A program made the translations under genes and the position numbers. The notes under the pieces were generated by a model. The model was given only the letters and a program-made list of their open reading frames with translations, did no database searches and had not been told where the DNA came from. Shown one piece after another: positions 11,193 through 22,170 of a stretch of DNA of 53,621 bases (position 1 is its first letter; every line of letters starts with the position of its first letter). This DNA is from Mycoemilia scoparia (taxonomy: Eukaryota > Kickxellomycota > Kickxellomycetes > Kickxellales > Kickxellaceae), in NCBI GenBank assembly GCA_027575805.1, contig JANBPU010000109.1, forward strand, positions 1 through 53,621, written 5' to 3'.

Positions 11193-12293
11193 ATTTATTT
11201 ATAGTGTTTGGGTATGTTTAGATATAGTCAAATTCAAGAAGTAAATAGAGCTAATGAATAACAAAAGGCAATGTTTGTGTGTGACCCTGCAAAGTTGTGC
11301 TGTCAATATAAAAGCAAAAGTAAACAGAAGAGGGGCTGGAGGAATAGTTAAATTAGAGCTCAACAGGTAAAGCAAAAAGTAAATACATAAAATGCCAGAA
11401 GGACTTTATTATACCAGTGAGTAACTCTATCACCATACTACTACTCTGAGCTCCTACTAGCAGCACACATACATAATAGTCGCTCGCTCTGGCCCACAAA
11501 CACATATTTTTTCGCTCTGGGTGAATGCCCACATCTCTCTATGCATGCTTTTGGAGGGCAAGCATGTATCTTTGGCAAACCAGCCATTAAAAGCACTTTG
11601 GCCAATTCAAAACAAAAATCGTGAACTGTGATTGGGAGAGCCACATATTTTGCAATCAATACAAGGCAGCCGAATGCACTTTTCCTTGCAAAGTAGTTTT
11701 GGCGATCTTGTGCAAGCAAGCCCAACTCCATTCTCTCTCTTCTTTTCCCCTCTTAAAAGGACAATTGGCCGCCTGGACTGTTGTAGGGGAAGATGCCACC
11801 GCAAGTTTTATATCCATTTGGTGAGCACAGAGCCCGACGTTCGCATTGTGGTCAAGGATAATGCGTGGCACTCGATGTCCATGGCTATGTGGAACAATTA
11901 ATCGTGAATAGTCCTAACTTTTGGAATATTGACTTTTTTTACTTTCCCTGACGAAAATGGAATTATCAATTTTTGTGTCAAGCCAGATTAAGCCATCTGG
12001 TATTTGCATAGATGAAATACATGGCGATGAGCAGTGCTATAATCATTGGTATGAATGATGCCTCATCCGGGACTGCAGACTAAACCAGGCACTAAATGAA
12101 AAGCAGGATGATTTATTATTGCCAGTTCATATGGTTTAACTTCTGATTCAAGACTAACATAAAGCAAACAAAAATAAGCAAAGACATTATTATAAACAGT
12201 GGATGACAACTATTACAGCGCCGCTGCTATTACTAATATTGCAGTTGGTTCTATGCTTAACCAAAAGCTTCCAATTGGGCAGGAATGGCAAGA
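11193..12293. other. 1.1 kb region between CDK1 and GlnRS
   Basis: It contains the CDK1 promoter (minus) and the 3' flank of GlnRS. The only gene-like signal is the possible small spliced gene at 11392-11820, listed separately. Other open frames at 11441-11901 overlap one another on both strands and are not supported. Confidence 0.5.
11392..11820 (+). CDS. Possible small spliced gene, incomplete model
   Basis: An ATG at 11392 opens a 25-base exon (MPEGLYYT) ending in a strong GTGAGT donor. A long pyrimidine tract at about 11727-11754 leads to an AG at 11759, and the exon 11760..11820 stays in frame: RQLAAWTVVGEDATASFISI, then a GTGAGC donor. The hydrophobic alternation suggests a small single-pass membrane protein, such as a respiratory or ATP-synthase accessory subunit, but I do not recognise it. 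If the second donor is not used, translation stops at 11824 after 29 residues. I could not fix a third exon. Confidence 0.3.
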
Positions 12294-14911
12294 CTATTTG
12301 TTAACATCTTCCTTGAGAGCAATAGTCCGGTTAAGAACGATCTTGGCACTGCCTCTGTGCTCTGGCGCAAAGCTGTCTGGGAATAGAGAGTCCTTGTCGA
12401 CCGAGAAGTAACCAATGCGAATGAACTGCACTCTTGCTCCATCGTAGTAGATGAGACGCTCATTCTTGTTCTCGGGGATGTTCTTTTTGATTACATCCCA
12501 CAAGCCGACCTCAGCAATGGCGTTTTTGTAGACCTCAAGGCTGTTTCTGTTGACGTCTGAGAGCCAGCCTCCAGGGACATGCTCCTTACTCTGTGGGTTA
12601 GAATGGTTGAAGAGGTCTTTGAATATGCGGACCTCGTTGAGTCTGATTGGTGAATTCCGTTCAGGACAATCGGCAACCCACTGGATGTAAGCCTTGGGCT
12701 TACTAGCCTTCTTTCCATCCTTACCATCCTCGTACCGACACACAAGCTCGACAACATTTCCATCAGCGTCCTTCTTTATCTCAGTACAGGTGATAGGGAA
12801 TGGTACATTGAGAAGACCGACAGTCTTTCCGGGAGCGAGACGGTAGTAGTTGGGTGTGATATCTTCGCGGAAATCGGAAGCATCTATGTACAAAGTGCGA
12901 GTGAAGGGGACTTTATGTGAGCCAAATGAGGGATCACGGGGCTTGAATGGGAGCTCAATTTCCTCAAAGTGCGATTCTGGGAGGTTTTCAAGAGTAACCT
13001 TGAGTGGCTCTAGTACAGCCATCAGGCGTGGTGCATACTCATTGAGGTAATCGCGAATGTGCTTCTCGAGACGAGCAACTTCAATTACTGTGGTGCTAGT
13101 AGATACGCCGAGCTCACGAACGAAGGCGTTGATCGATTCAGGAGGAACACCACGGCGGCGGAGAGCTGGAAGGGTGTAAAGGCGAGGGTCGTCCAAAGAG
13201 TCAATGACACCTTCATCCCTGACCTTCAGGAGCTTGCGCTTAGAAAGGACAGTGTTTGTGATGTTCAGGCGACCATATTCCCACTGGACGGGCTTGTAAA
13301 CTTCAACAGCATCGCAAAGCCAGTAGTATGACTGGCGGGCCAAAATGAACTCGACCGTACATAGCGAGTGACTGATGTTTTCGATTGAATCGCAAAGACA
13401 ATGGGCAAAGTCATAGCTTGGGTAAATGCACCACTTGTCACCGGTTCTGTGGTGAGGAGTGTAGAGGACTCTGTAGGCAACGAGATCCCACATGCATGGG
13501 TTGCCATCTGTAAGGTCCATCTTCATCCTAAGGGTTGCCTCTCCTTCCTTGTACTTGCCATTCTTCATATTTTCGAATTCCTCTAATGATTCTGAGATCG
13601 GGCGATCGCGGTGAGCACAAGCATAGCGGGGACCACGTTCTTCACCACCACGCTGCTTTTTGATCTCTTCGCCAGTGCAATGGCACACATAGCCAAGGCC
13701 CTTCTTTATAAGCTTGATGGCCAATTCGTACAACTGGTCAAAGTAATCTGATGCATAAAATATGTTCTTTGGGGTAAAGCCTAGCCACTTTACGGTTTCG
13801 AGTATAGAGTCAATGTACTCCTGCTCTTCAGCCTCAGGGTTGGTGTCATCATAGCGGAGATTACATGATCCACCATGAACCTTGGCGTACCCAAAATTGA
13901 TATTGATGGCCTTGACGTGACCGATGTGAAGGTAGCCATTGGGTTCTGGAGGGAAACGAGTAATGACCTTTCCCTTTGAGAATTTGAGGTGCTCTTCCAT
14001 CAACTCTGGCTTTATCTGCTTGTTGCCACCTGGCTTATGGAGCTTGGATATGTCTCCCTGGGTAAGCATAGAATCAAGAGTGGCGGGCTCATAGGTCGGT
14101 GCTGCTGGTTTTTCTATATTCTGAGCGACCTTTGTAGTATTATTCTTGGGCTTCTTTTCCTTCTATGTTTTAGAAAACAATTAGCAATTAGTAGGCGTCT
14201 AAAAAGCTCAGCGCATAGTTAGCCAAGCTATATAATACAAAATATTTCGGCTCAAATATTACCTTCTTTGGCTTGAGATCACGGTCATCCTTGGGTCCAA
14301 GGTAAGCCAAAATCTGCTGGTCGAAAGCATCCTTGACTTCTTTTGGTTCAGCCCAGCGAAGCTCTGGCGATTTCTTGACCTGGATCAAAACTGTAGTAGC
14401 AGCGCTGTAGCGTTCCTTATCCAACTTCTCCTTGTTGGAGTTGATGACGCTAGAAACTACCTTGTCTACGGTCTCTTTGTCAACAACAGCACCTATTTTG
14501 AACAAAAAAGTTGCGATGGTTGTAGAAATTTTGTAAATAAATCAGACAGTGCTCTTCGTAATTGTCTTTGGTCTTACCAACACCACAGGCCTCATTAAAT
14601 TCGCTTTCTGGAATGTCAGTAGGATGCTCTTCACAGTATTTGACAGCAGCCTTGACTTGAATGTCACGCTCTAGTTTTCCAGAAATCACGGCGTTGGTAA
14701 TGTAGGGTAGGGCTGGGCGCGCAGGGCCGGTTATAACTGACAGAAGTTTCCGCAAAAGAAGTTTCTTGGCGTCACTGATAGTAGCCTTGCTGGACTCATC
14801 GGTAATTGTAATCAAGTCCTGGGTGAGCTTCTTGTTTTTTGAAGATTCATTGGCCTCCTCGGAAAAGCCCAAGCTTGTAAAAAGTGGAATTATGTCGTCA
14901 ACAGAAGACAT
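12294..14911 (-). CDS. Glutaminyl-tRNA synthetase
   Basis: Model: complement(join(12294..14162, 14263..14492, 14578..14911)), 810 residues, the same size as yeast GLN4. It charges tRNA-Gln with glutamine in the cytosol. The first about 200 residues form the eukaryotic YqeY-like N-terminal domain, followed by a lysine-rich linker. The class I catalytic domain has the HIGH motif in PPEPNGYLHIGHVKA (about 260) and a KMSKS equivalent VLSKRKLL (about 493), with Leu where Met is usual. NLRYDDTNPEAEEQEY and YPSYDFAHCLCD mark the active site. The C-terminal anticodon-binding beta-barrels end at LKEDVNK. The start codon is only 143 bases from the divergent small gene at 15054, so a shared promoter is likely. 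Confidence 0.97.
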
Positions 14912-15053
14912 CGGTAATAGGATTGTTTGAACAATATAGCAATATCAATTTTTAGAGAGAAAACAAATGGGAGGTTCAAATTGCCACACCAGCAAGCAAA
15001 CACCTAGGGTTTTAAGCAAAAAAAAGTCAACACGGACCAGCGTTTCTTGTACC

Positions 15054-15345
15054 ATGGTTGATCAGCGCAGGAAAAGGGCCTTACAAGGCTTGGATCAGAT
15101 TAGGAACAAAGCTCTGGTGGTTAACGAAAACACCACAACAAAGACAATATATTCGGGTTATTTTGTCTGAAATGTCTTTGATGACTCAAGCTGCATCCCT
15201 TTTGTTTTAAATAGGATGGCATCAACTTGCGGCCCCCTTTAATGCACGCCCTTTTTTACTGCGGAGCCAACCATCAAAAGATCCATTAATGGTGGACTAC
15301 ACCTTTGATGAGGAAGATAAGGAGAAATTTCAGAATTATTTTTGA
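15054..15345 (+). CDS. Small protein of unknown function, 77 residues
   Basis: Model: join(15054..15156, 15215..15345). The ATG sits in a strong context (ACCATGG). The 58-base intron has a GTTATT donor and TAG acceptor, and joining gives IYSGWHQLAAPFNARPFL. Read-through in the genomic frame would stop after about 39 codons, so the splice roughly doubles the protein. The N-terminal third is basic with alternating Leu/Ile, like an amphipathic helix; the C-terminal end is acidic and aromatic (YTFDEEDKEKFQNYF). There is no signal peptide or membrane segment. I do not recognise the family. The compact basic-then-acidic layout would suit a small mitochondrial or ribonucleoprotein factor, which is inference only. 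Confidence 0.55.
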
Positions 15346-15611
15346 TTTTGATTTTCAATCAAGTTTACAACAAAGAGCCTAAAGGTCACCATCTTGTCAC
15401 AACTCACTCAAACTTGAGGTTACAGCATTTTATTAATAAATACAAAACTTCCCCACTTTTTAATATGATGCGAGGTTTATTTCTTCATATTAAAAGTGCC
15501 ACATAACTATACTCCAAGGTAGTTGAATGTCAGTCATTTTCGACCGAATAAAGCCAATTTAAATACCACAAAATAGAAATCCGTGGTGCTAGCAAGATAA
15601 AGCTAGAAGAA

Positions 15612-18600
15612 ATGGGATTTAAAGATAAAAATTCCAACTGGATTAATATAAGCAGGAGCAGTAAAGACTACGGGGGCTCTAGCTCTAATACTGACAGCGA
15701 GGTCCAAAATGCAATGGACTCAAATTTTGACGCAGACCATGAGGTAGAAACGGACTATTTTGTAAAAGGTGAGTACGCTTAGTAAAACATACAGTGTTTT
15801 TGTATCCTGGCTGCAAAGCTTGGCACATGATGATATCTTCTACCAAGAACAAATTTCAAGATAATAATGTTTTCTCTGTGACTTCCACCCATATGGTTAG
15901 ATGCCAAGAAGAGCAGTAGAGCCAATAAACTAAAAATGCCAATCCCATCGATTATTCGCTCTTCTACAAATACTGACTCGAAGGAAGAGATACTCTTGAC
16001 TGGTAATCAAAAGAGTAAAGCCGCATCATCTAGCACAGACTCGCTGGAGCCAGTGTTTTCATTCACCTCATCAGGGGAATCCAAACCAAAGCCAAGTGCA
16101 ACAGCCCAATATTATAATATGTGCGCCAAATCCCCAAACCCGATATTTACAAGAGCATATACTAATATTTCAAATGAACGTTTATTTTCTGCACCTAAAC
16201 AAATGCCGCTACTACCAGCTTCCTTTCCATCAGGATTCAAAGATCTAAGCCAAAAGTATGAAAAAGAGAAAAAAGGAGGGTTTTCCAGCATCATGAATTC
16301 CATAAAAGACCTTCTTCCACCACAAAAGCTCTCTCCAGCAAAGCCACTTTCACAAACCATGTTCCAAGTAAAAGATCCGCAACAAGAGCCGCCAAATGTC
16401 CCCCTCGAGCCTCATGAGTACGACCATTTGTTAAGGTGTATGGAAGCCCTTGGAATGTGGGATGAGAGAGGGATCTCAAGTTTATTTTTCTTGGACGATG
16501 TTGACGATTCCGATCTTGTAGGCGAAAATAGACAGAAAGAGGCACTGCAGTTGATCAAGGACAGGACGACAGGAATAAAGTTTGAGGAGGTTGATTCTAA
16601 ATTGGTAGTTCGCAAGGATTTGTACAAGTTTAGTGATGGAAGCTTGAACTATTACAGCTACTTCAAAGACTCGGCACTAGCAGCCATCCAAAATAGATTT
16701 TCTGATCGTCTTATTTCCCGCCACCAGATGACCGATACGTTTTCAACAGACAAATTTATTTGTAGCGTAGCACGCTTTGTTCGGCTCTCTGGGCCATACC
16801 AACATCTCTTCCTTTGGCTCCGATCAATCGCATGCTGGGATAAGCCACGAGAGTCAATGTTCTGGTGCCTTCTGTACTTTTTCCTGGTATTTTCTGGTTT
16901 TATTGGGGTTGCAATCTTGGCTTTGCCAGCATTGATTATGGCATATCACCGAATACGGCCAACGCATGCAGCAAAAACCATGGGGTTCGATAAACTGGAT
17001 TCAGGGATTATAAACTCACGCCTTGTCCATGTTGCATCGCAGGGATTTTTGGGAAAAACAAAGCTTGGGCAAGCATTTTGGAAGGCCTGGCGCAAGGAAT
17101 TGGGAACTCCCTCACATATAATTGTTGCTGATACTGCGGATTTGATGGAGAGGGCCAAGAATTGCTTTAACTGGGTAGATCCGCGCGCGTCGAGAAGAGC
17201 AATGTATATTTCCTTTATTCTCGGGTTTTTATATTTCCTGACACCTCATTATTTCCGAGAAAGACTCATTTTTACCGCAATTGGCATCGAGTTTTTTATA
17301 CTTGCGCCCTTCCAGCTTCGCTATACGCAGTTCAGAAGACTTTTGTGGGTTTCTGAATGGGTTCTGTGGCAATGTCCAACGGATCTTGAGCACGCTATAA
17401 CTGTACTAAGAGCAAACAACCCAAAGTGTGCAAGTGCCGCCCATTTTATAACGAACGAAGAGTCAGATCCACCAGTTACCATTGGCACTTTGGATCAGGA
17501 CAGAATCCAACGCAATGTATTGACCTACACAGATTCTATGCATTCCCTAAAAACACGGGAGGAAGGTGAATTGCTAATAGAGCCAGGCCCACTGCTTAGA
17601 CCAACAAGTAGAGCAAGGCGTAGCATAGAAATAATGGCTAGTCCAGTCCACATGTGCTCCTCAGCTCCACCAGGGATGGCATCGCAGGAAATGATGACAT
17701 CTGACTCTGAAGATAGTCAACATATAAAAGAGCCCATTTCTCCATCCAAAAATATAGGTGGGCCTACAACAGAAAAGACCTCGAAGCGCATTAAGCGCAA
17801 GGCTGAAAGGATAAAGAACCGCATTACCAGCATGCTCAGTGGTAAAAATCAACATCAGGATCAGAAAAGCGCCGACAATAACGAAACCTCAGAATCTAGC
17901 GAAGCTAAATCAAGTTTTGACCAAACAGTTCGGTCGGCCCCTGCTGGAATGAGTGACCAATACCTCTTGCCAGCCGAAAATAATCTTTTGGCTGTCAACA
18001 GCTCGGCATATGATTTGAACATTCCCCGTTTCTCCGAACCGCCGCCGCCAACGGCTGCACCAGCTGGCACAAACACAACAAACAGCATTGACTTGAACTA
18101 CTATGAAGGATTTTCTAATTCAAGCCAAGACCTAATTGCAGATAAACCACGCAAATCGGTATTTTCAAAGATTAGCAAAGTCGCTAACCGACACCGGAGA
18201 AACAGGTCAAACTCCTCATCCAATATGTCCGAAGATAGCTCTAGTGTTATGAGCGTTGCGCCGTCGGAACTTGACACTCTTTCAATGTCGATAGCGCCTT
18301 CAATAGACCTCTATCGCAGCGGCACACTCATGAGTGTCTGTGGAATCAACCCTTTACAAGAAAACTTCCCCATTAGTGGTAAGTATATGCCTGTATTTGT
18401 ATTCTATTCTAAGTCGTTGTTTCTCTTTTTTAGGACGTATCGCTAATTCATTATACTTATCACGACTTGTTTTTGCTTAGTTTTTCGATGTAGACACAAC
18501 AAGCTTCCTGGGAAGCTGATAATGGGGTGCGACATGTTTGCCTTCCGAAGAACAAAAACGTCCGGCAACCAAATCCTGGTCGGCCCCATACCCTACGACA

Positions 18601-18746
18601 GTGTCATTGCATTCAGGAAATTCTCGCTTTTAAAGTGGAATGGCCTGGCTGTTCAGCTTTTTGGTGGAGATGAATGTCGATTCTATTTCGGAAAGCAATA
18701 TGATGAAGCCTATGCCTGTTTTGTTTCCCGCTGTATCCAGGCTTAA
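15612..18746 (+). CDS. GRAM-domain membrane protein (GRAMD4-like)
   Basis: Model: join(15612..15768, 15901..18378, 18481..18746), 966 residues. The N-terminal about 200 residues are Ser/Pro-rich and disordered. A folded region follows (from about residue 210), with hydrophobic helices near 350-380 (CLLYFFLVFSGFIGVAILAL) and a second pair near 490-530, ending in LWQCPTDLEHAI. Residues about 570-870 are again Ser/Asn-rich and basic (KRIKRKAERIKNR). The last exon encodes a GRAM domain: VFRCRHNKLPGKLIMG, then a C-terminal RFYFGKQYDEAYACFVSR. GRAM domains bind membrane lipids or proteins; GRAMD4-type proteins sit at ER or mitochondrial membranes. Exact role here is unknown. Both introns are GT-AG and phase 1. 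Convergent with SNAPC3. Confidence 0.75.
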
Positions 18747-19174
18747 GACTGCATATATCACACATTAGATCCTACTACGTGCTATAAACTGTTTGTAACT
18801 TTAAAATTATCCCTTCTCATCTAATTTCTGGAATTTTTTCCACTTCTAGGTTCAAGCCCTGTTTTCTTATAGTGACCTGTCTCTCTTTCTCTCTCTTCTG
18901 ATGACTGTGATTAGCACTCCATTGATAGATACCCATCTTTAAAGTCCTATATTATCAACTCCCTGTATTTTTTGTACTTGTATACTAGTATTTAACTTGT
19001 TATTGGTCATTTAATTGTATGTCATTGCAAACATGATCTGGTGTAAACGACGTTTTTTAATTAAGCGAAACTATATTGAATCCAATTTTTAAACATAATA
19101 TATATATATAATGAAAAAATGAAAAATAAAGGAAATGGCTAAAGTGGTCGGTTTTGGGTTAGCAAGCAACCGTC
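18747..19174. other. Convergent intergenic region, no gene seen
   Basis: AT-rich spacer between two 3' ends, with a short TA repeat near 19099-19111. It presumably holds both polyadenylation signals. Confidence 0.5.
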
Positions 19175-21316
19175 CTAAATGTTTGCGCTGGCATAAGGAT
19201 ACACTTCATGCTCCAACAGCAGCTTTCCTTCTTCATCGTAGTGAAAGGGAGTGTAGCATTTTTCACAAAAGTAGCACGGGCTCATCCCACTATGGAAGTC
19301 ATTTTTGGTGACATACTGGGCCGGATACGAAGCACACATTCGGCATTTGTGACGCATCTGGCGGGTCCTGAACACTTGCTTTGGATACTGATCAACAAAT
19401 TGGTCATCTGCCTGGTTGGCCATGCGTAGCTCAGTAAACATCATTATGTGCTCGCAGTTTCCCTGGTGGACAAAAAGGTAGGGATAACGAAGTCTGACAG
19501 AAAGATCAATGAAGCGAGCACCATCCATCAGGCGGGACTGAAGATTTTGGAGTCTTGGACACTTTTCGGCTCTGTCTCCTTGCTTTGCCCATTCAATGAT
19601 CACTCTGCTGTAGTCTGTGGCGGTTGGTGACCTCATATCGTTATAGAATGTTTTTTCGATATGGAAATAGCTGGAGCTAATCTTCTTATCTTTCGTGTTT
19701 ATCTGTTCCTGATCTCTATTGGTGATTAAGAAGTCCGATATACAATAAAATGCATCGCGAAGAGCTGTCAGTGGCTGTGACCCCAGGACCAGGTATTCCT
19801 CCATCTTGTTACTAGTGTTTCTTGGATTATAGAAACATACTCCAAGGATGACCTCGTCTTTAGCTATTTTTTCCGAATCCTCTGTTACATTATCCCGCAT
19901 TCTATTGGTAAGGAAGTTGAGCTCCAGCCTCTGCTTGTGGGGAATCATACGCCGGTTAACTTCACGAAGACTTGCCAAAGAAGACTTGTCCAGCATATCA
20001 GCTACCCTGCAAAACTGCTGCTCTAAATCAGATATTATATTGGTTTGCATTTTTGCCGCTCTTTTGTTTCTAGACTGACCATTTGTACTGTTGAAATTTT
20101 CTTTCTGCTCATCTTCCTGTTGGGTAAACCCTTCGCTTCGACTGAATCCGCTATTTTCTACCGCGTCTTGGAACATGCCAGGTGTTATACCCTGGGGAAG
20201 CTTCCCAGATATTGATGCTTGGGTGTCCTGGTCACCTTGAGGCGCACTGGCACCTATTTCCGTTGAAACTTCCTGATGAAGCTCGTTGTCAATATCCATA
20301 TTGCTATCTCCACCGCTATGCTTGCCATCTCCGCCTTCCTTAGTCTCTCCTAGATCATTTTGATCATCTACATCCTCTATGTTATTGTTTTCTTCACTGT
20401 TTAAAGGCTGAGCAGTTAACTTTGCCACCGCATCATTAATTGTTGCCTGATCTAGGCCTTTCATCTGGTCACCAAGTATCGCGTTTCCACCACTTGCATT
20501 GATCTCGCTAGAGGGATCCTCGGCCTCAACATTCATTGCATCTCCATCTGTGTTTGCATCACCTGCAGTGCTATTAGGTTCATTGTTGGTAGGAGCAAAA
20601 TCTGGCTTGTCTACCGTCGGAGTATTAGCATCACCGTGCTCTATTTGGTCCGTTGTTTCAGTACCCTCCTTTTGGTATCCATCCTCTTCGGTATTAAATA
20701 CAATGAGGTTGCTTGTATCCTGTGCATTTGCATCGTCTTCATGATCAGTGTCTTGTCTGTTTTCGTTTCCATCGACATCATGTGCTGTGAGTGTGATTGG
20801 GTCTGTTGTAACAGTAGTAGTAGTAGTAGCAGCAGCAAGAATACTACTTTCGTCAATGTCCATGCCTTGCTGTTTATTATATTCATTTTCTGCTTGAATA
20901 AGCCCTTGTAGCAGCGCCTGCTCCTGTTGTCTAAGAAGCTGTACTTCTTCGTTTTTTCTTCGCTGTATTTCGCGCTCTGTCGCTTCGGTGAACTCACGAT
21001 GCTTTCTAAGCATAGAAAATAGTGTTGGGTTCACAAAGGCAGATGAGGAAAAGCTATAATCTTCTGTGACTCTGTAATAGAATAGAGAAATAACCATAAG
21101 CTAGTTAGTCGCCTGCTTATTTACTCACAAAGGACTAAATATTCAAAGTTTTATTGTGGTGTTAAATACTTGCCTGCATTTCTCTGCAACTTCTTCTTTT
21201 TCTTCATTCGTCCAGCTATCTTGGCCGTCAAAGAGGTTTTTATTGGAGAGCCCGCGTAGAAAATTGGAGTACTTGTCGCGAAATTCTCGAACATTAATGA
21301 GCTGCGATGGAGCCAT
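19175..21316 (-). CDS. snRNA-activating protein complex subunit 3 (SNAPC3/SNAP50-like)
   Basis: Model: complement(join(19175..21071, 21174..21316)), 679 residues. In animals SNAPC3 helps the SNAP complex bind the proximal sequence element of snRNA genes for RNA polymerase II and III. The C-terminal about 200 residues match the family: RLRYPYLFVHQGNCEH, QYPKQVF, then a cysteine/histidine zinc region CRMCASYPAQYV ... CYFCEKCYTPFHYDEEG and a YPYASANI end. The middle (about residues 75-330) is a very acidic Asp/Glu/Asn/Gln-rich insert with no counterpart in the about 411-residue human protein. The only intron has a GC donor (AG|GCAAGT). The N-terminal exon starts MAPSQLINVREF. Confidence 0.88.
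20812..20837. repeat. (TAG/CAG)n repeat coding an Ala/Thr run
   Basis: Triplet repeat within the acidic insert of SNAPC3; on the minus strand it encodes a run of alanines and threonines. Confidence 0.85.
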
Positions 21317-22170
21317 TGTGAATTACTAGGGTGAGTCAAGATGTCAATTTGCAATAGGGTGATTTGACTCCACTCAAAGTAAAATTGTTGAAAAGAATGT
21401 AAATGAGCCTGTTGAACTGGCTGTATCTTTACTTGCTGATCGTGATGCTTGTTAACAAGGGCATGGTCGTAAGGTTATCTGCTTGTTGGAGGCTTTTGTC
21501 AATCGCGACGCGAACTGGTGATTGGAAAAATTAAAAGCAGTGAATCCTATTGGTGGGTTAAAATGAATTGCAGATCAATTAGCAAGTTTTCTATCAAAAG
21601 CGAACCAAATAGTCTCCTCATACATTCCTGAAAGTTTGGCCCATAATTCATGTATCTTGGGCTAGTGTTGGAGTGGTTATTCTAGTATACTTTTTGAAAA
21701 GACTTTGCCATAATATGGCTGAAGTTCACAATACTTTAGATAAGAGCGTATCTCCAGAAGTTAGATATCAAAAGGTCTATCTATGATTGAACAAATTCCG
21801 AGGGCCCATTTCTATCTATTCCACATACGATCCCAAGTGAAGTCTCACCATATATTTATGTACTATAGATATTTTGATAATTGTTTTTATTGGGGATCCA
21901 TTTTTGTTTAATGCTTTGTGATTTTTAACAACATAATATAACTTGAAGTTCTGTTATATTATATTTCAACTAATAGAGCACACTGTTTGTTTTTGTTACA
22001 TGTATGGGACTGAAATAAATTAAAGTTTTTAGGGGACAGGAATGATCTCGATCATGCCATAAGTCAAAAGGTGTATCATCTCAGAAAGGATACAAGATCA
22101 TCAAGTAATCGACTATCAGGATAACAACAAGATCAGTATATTTAGGACATTAATATTTGAAATACGGATA
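21317..22170. other. Divergent promoter region of SNAPC3 and HisRS
   Basis: 854 bases between two gene starts facing away from each other. AT-rich, no open frame worth calling and no recognised motif. Confidence 0.5.

Noticed and set aside
18840..18870. tRNA B-box-like string (GGTTCAAGCCC)
   Set aside because: No A-box or cloverleaf upstream; it lies in a convergent 3' region. I found no tRNA gene in the window.
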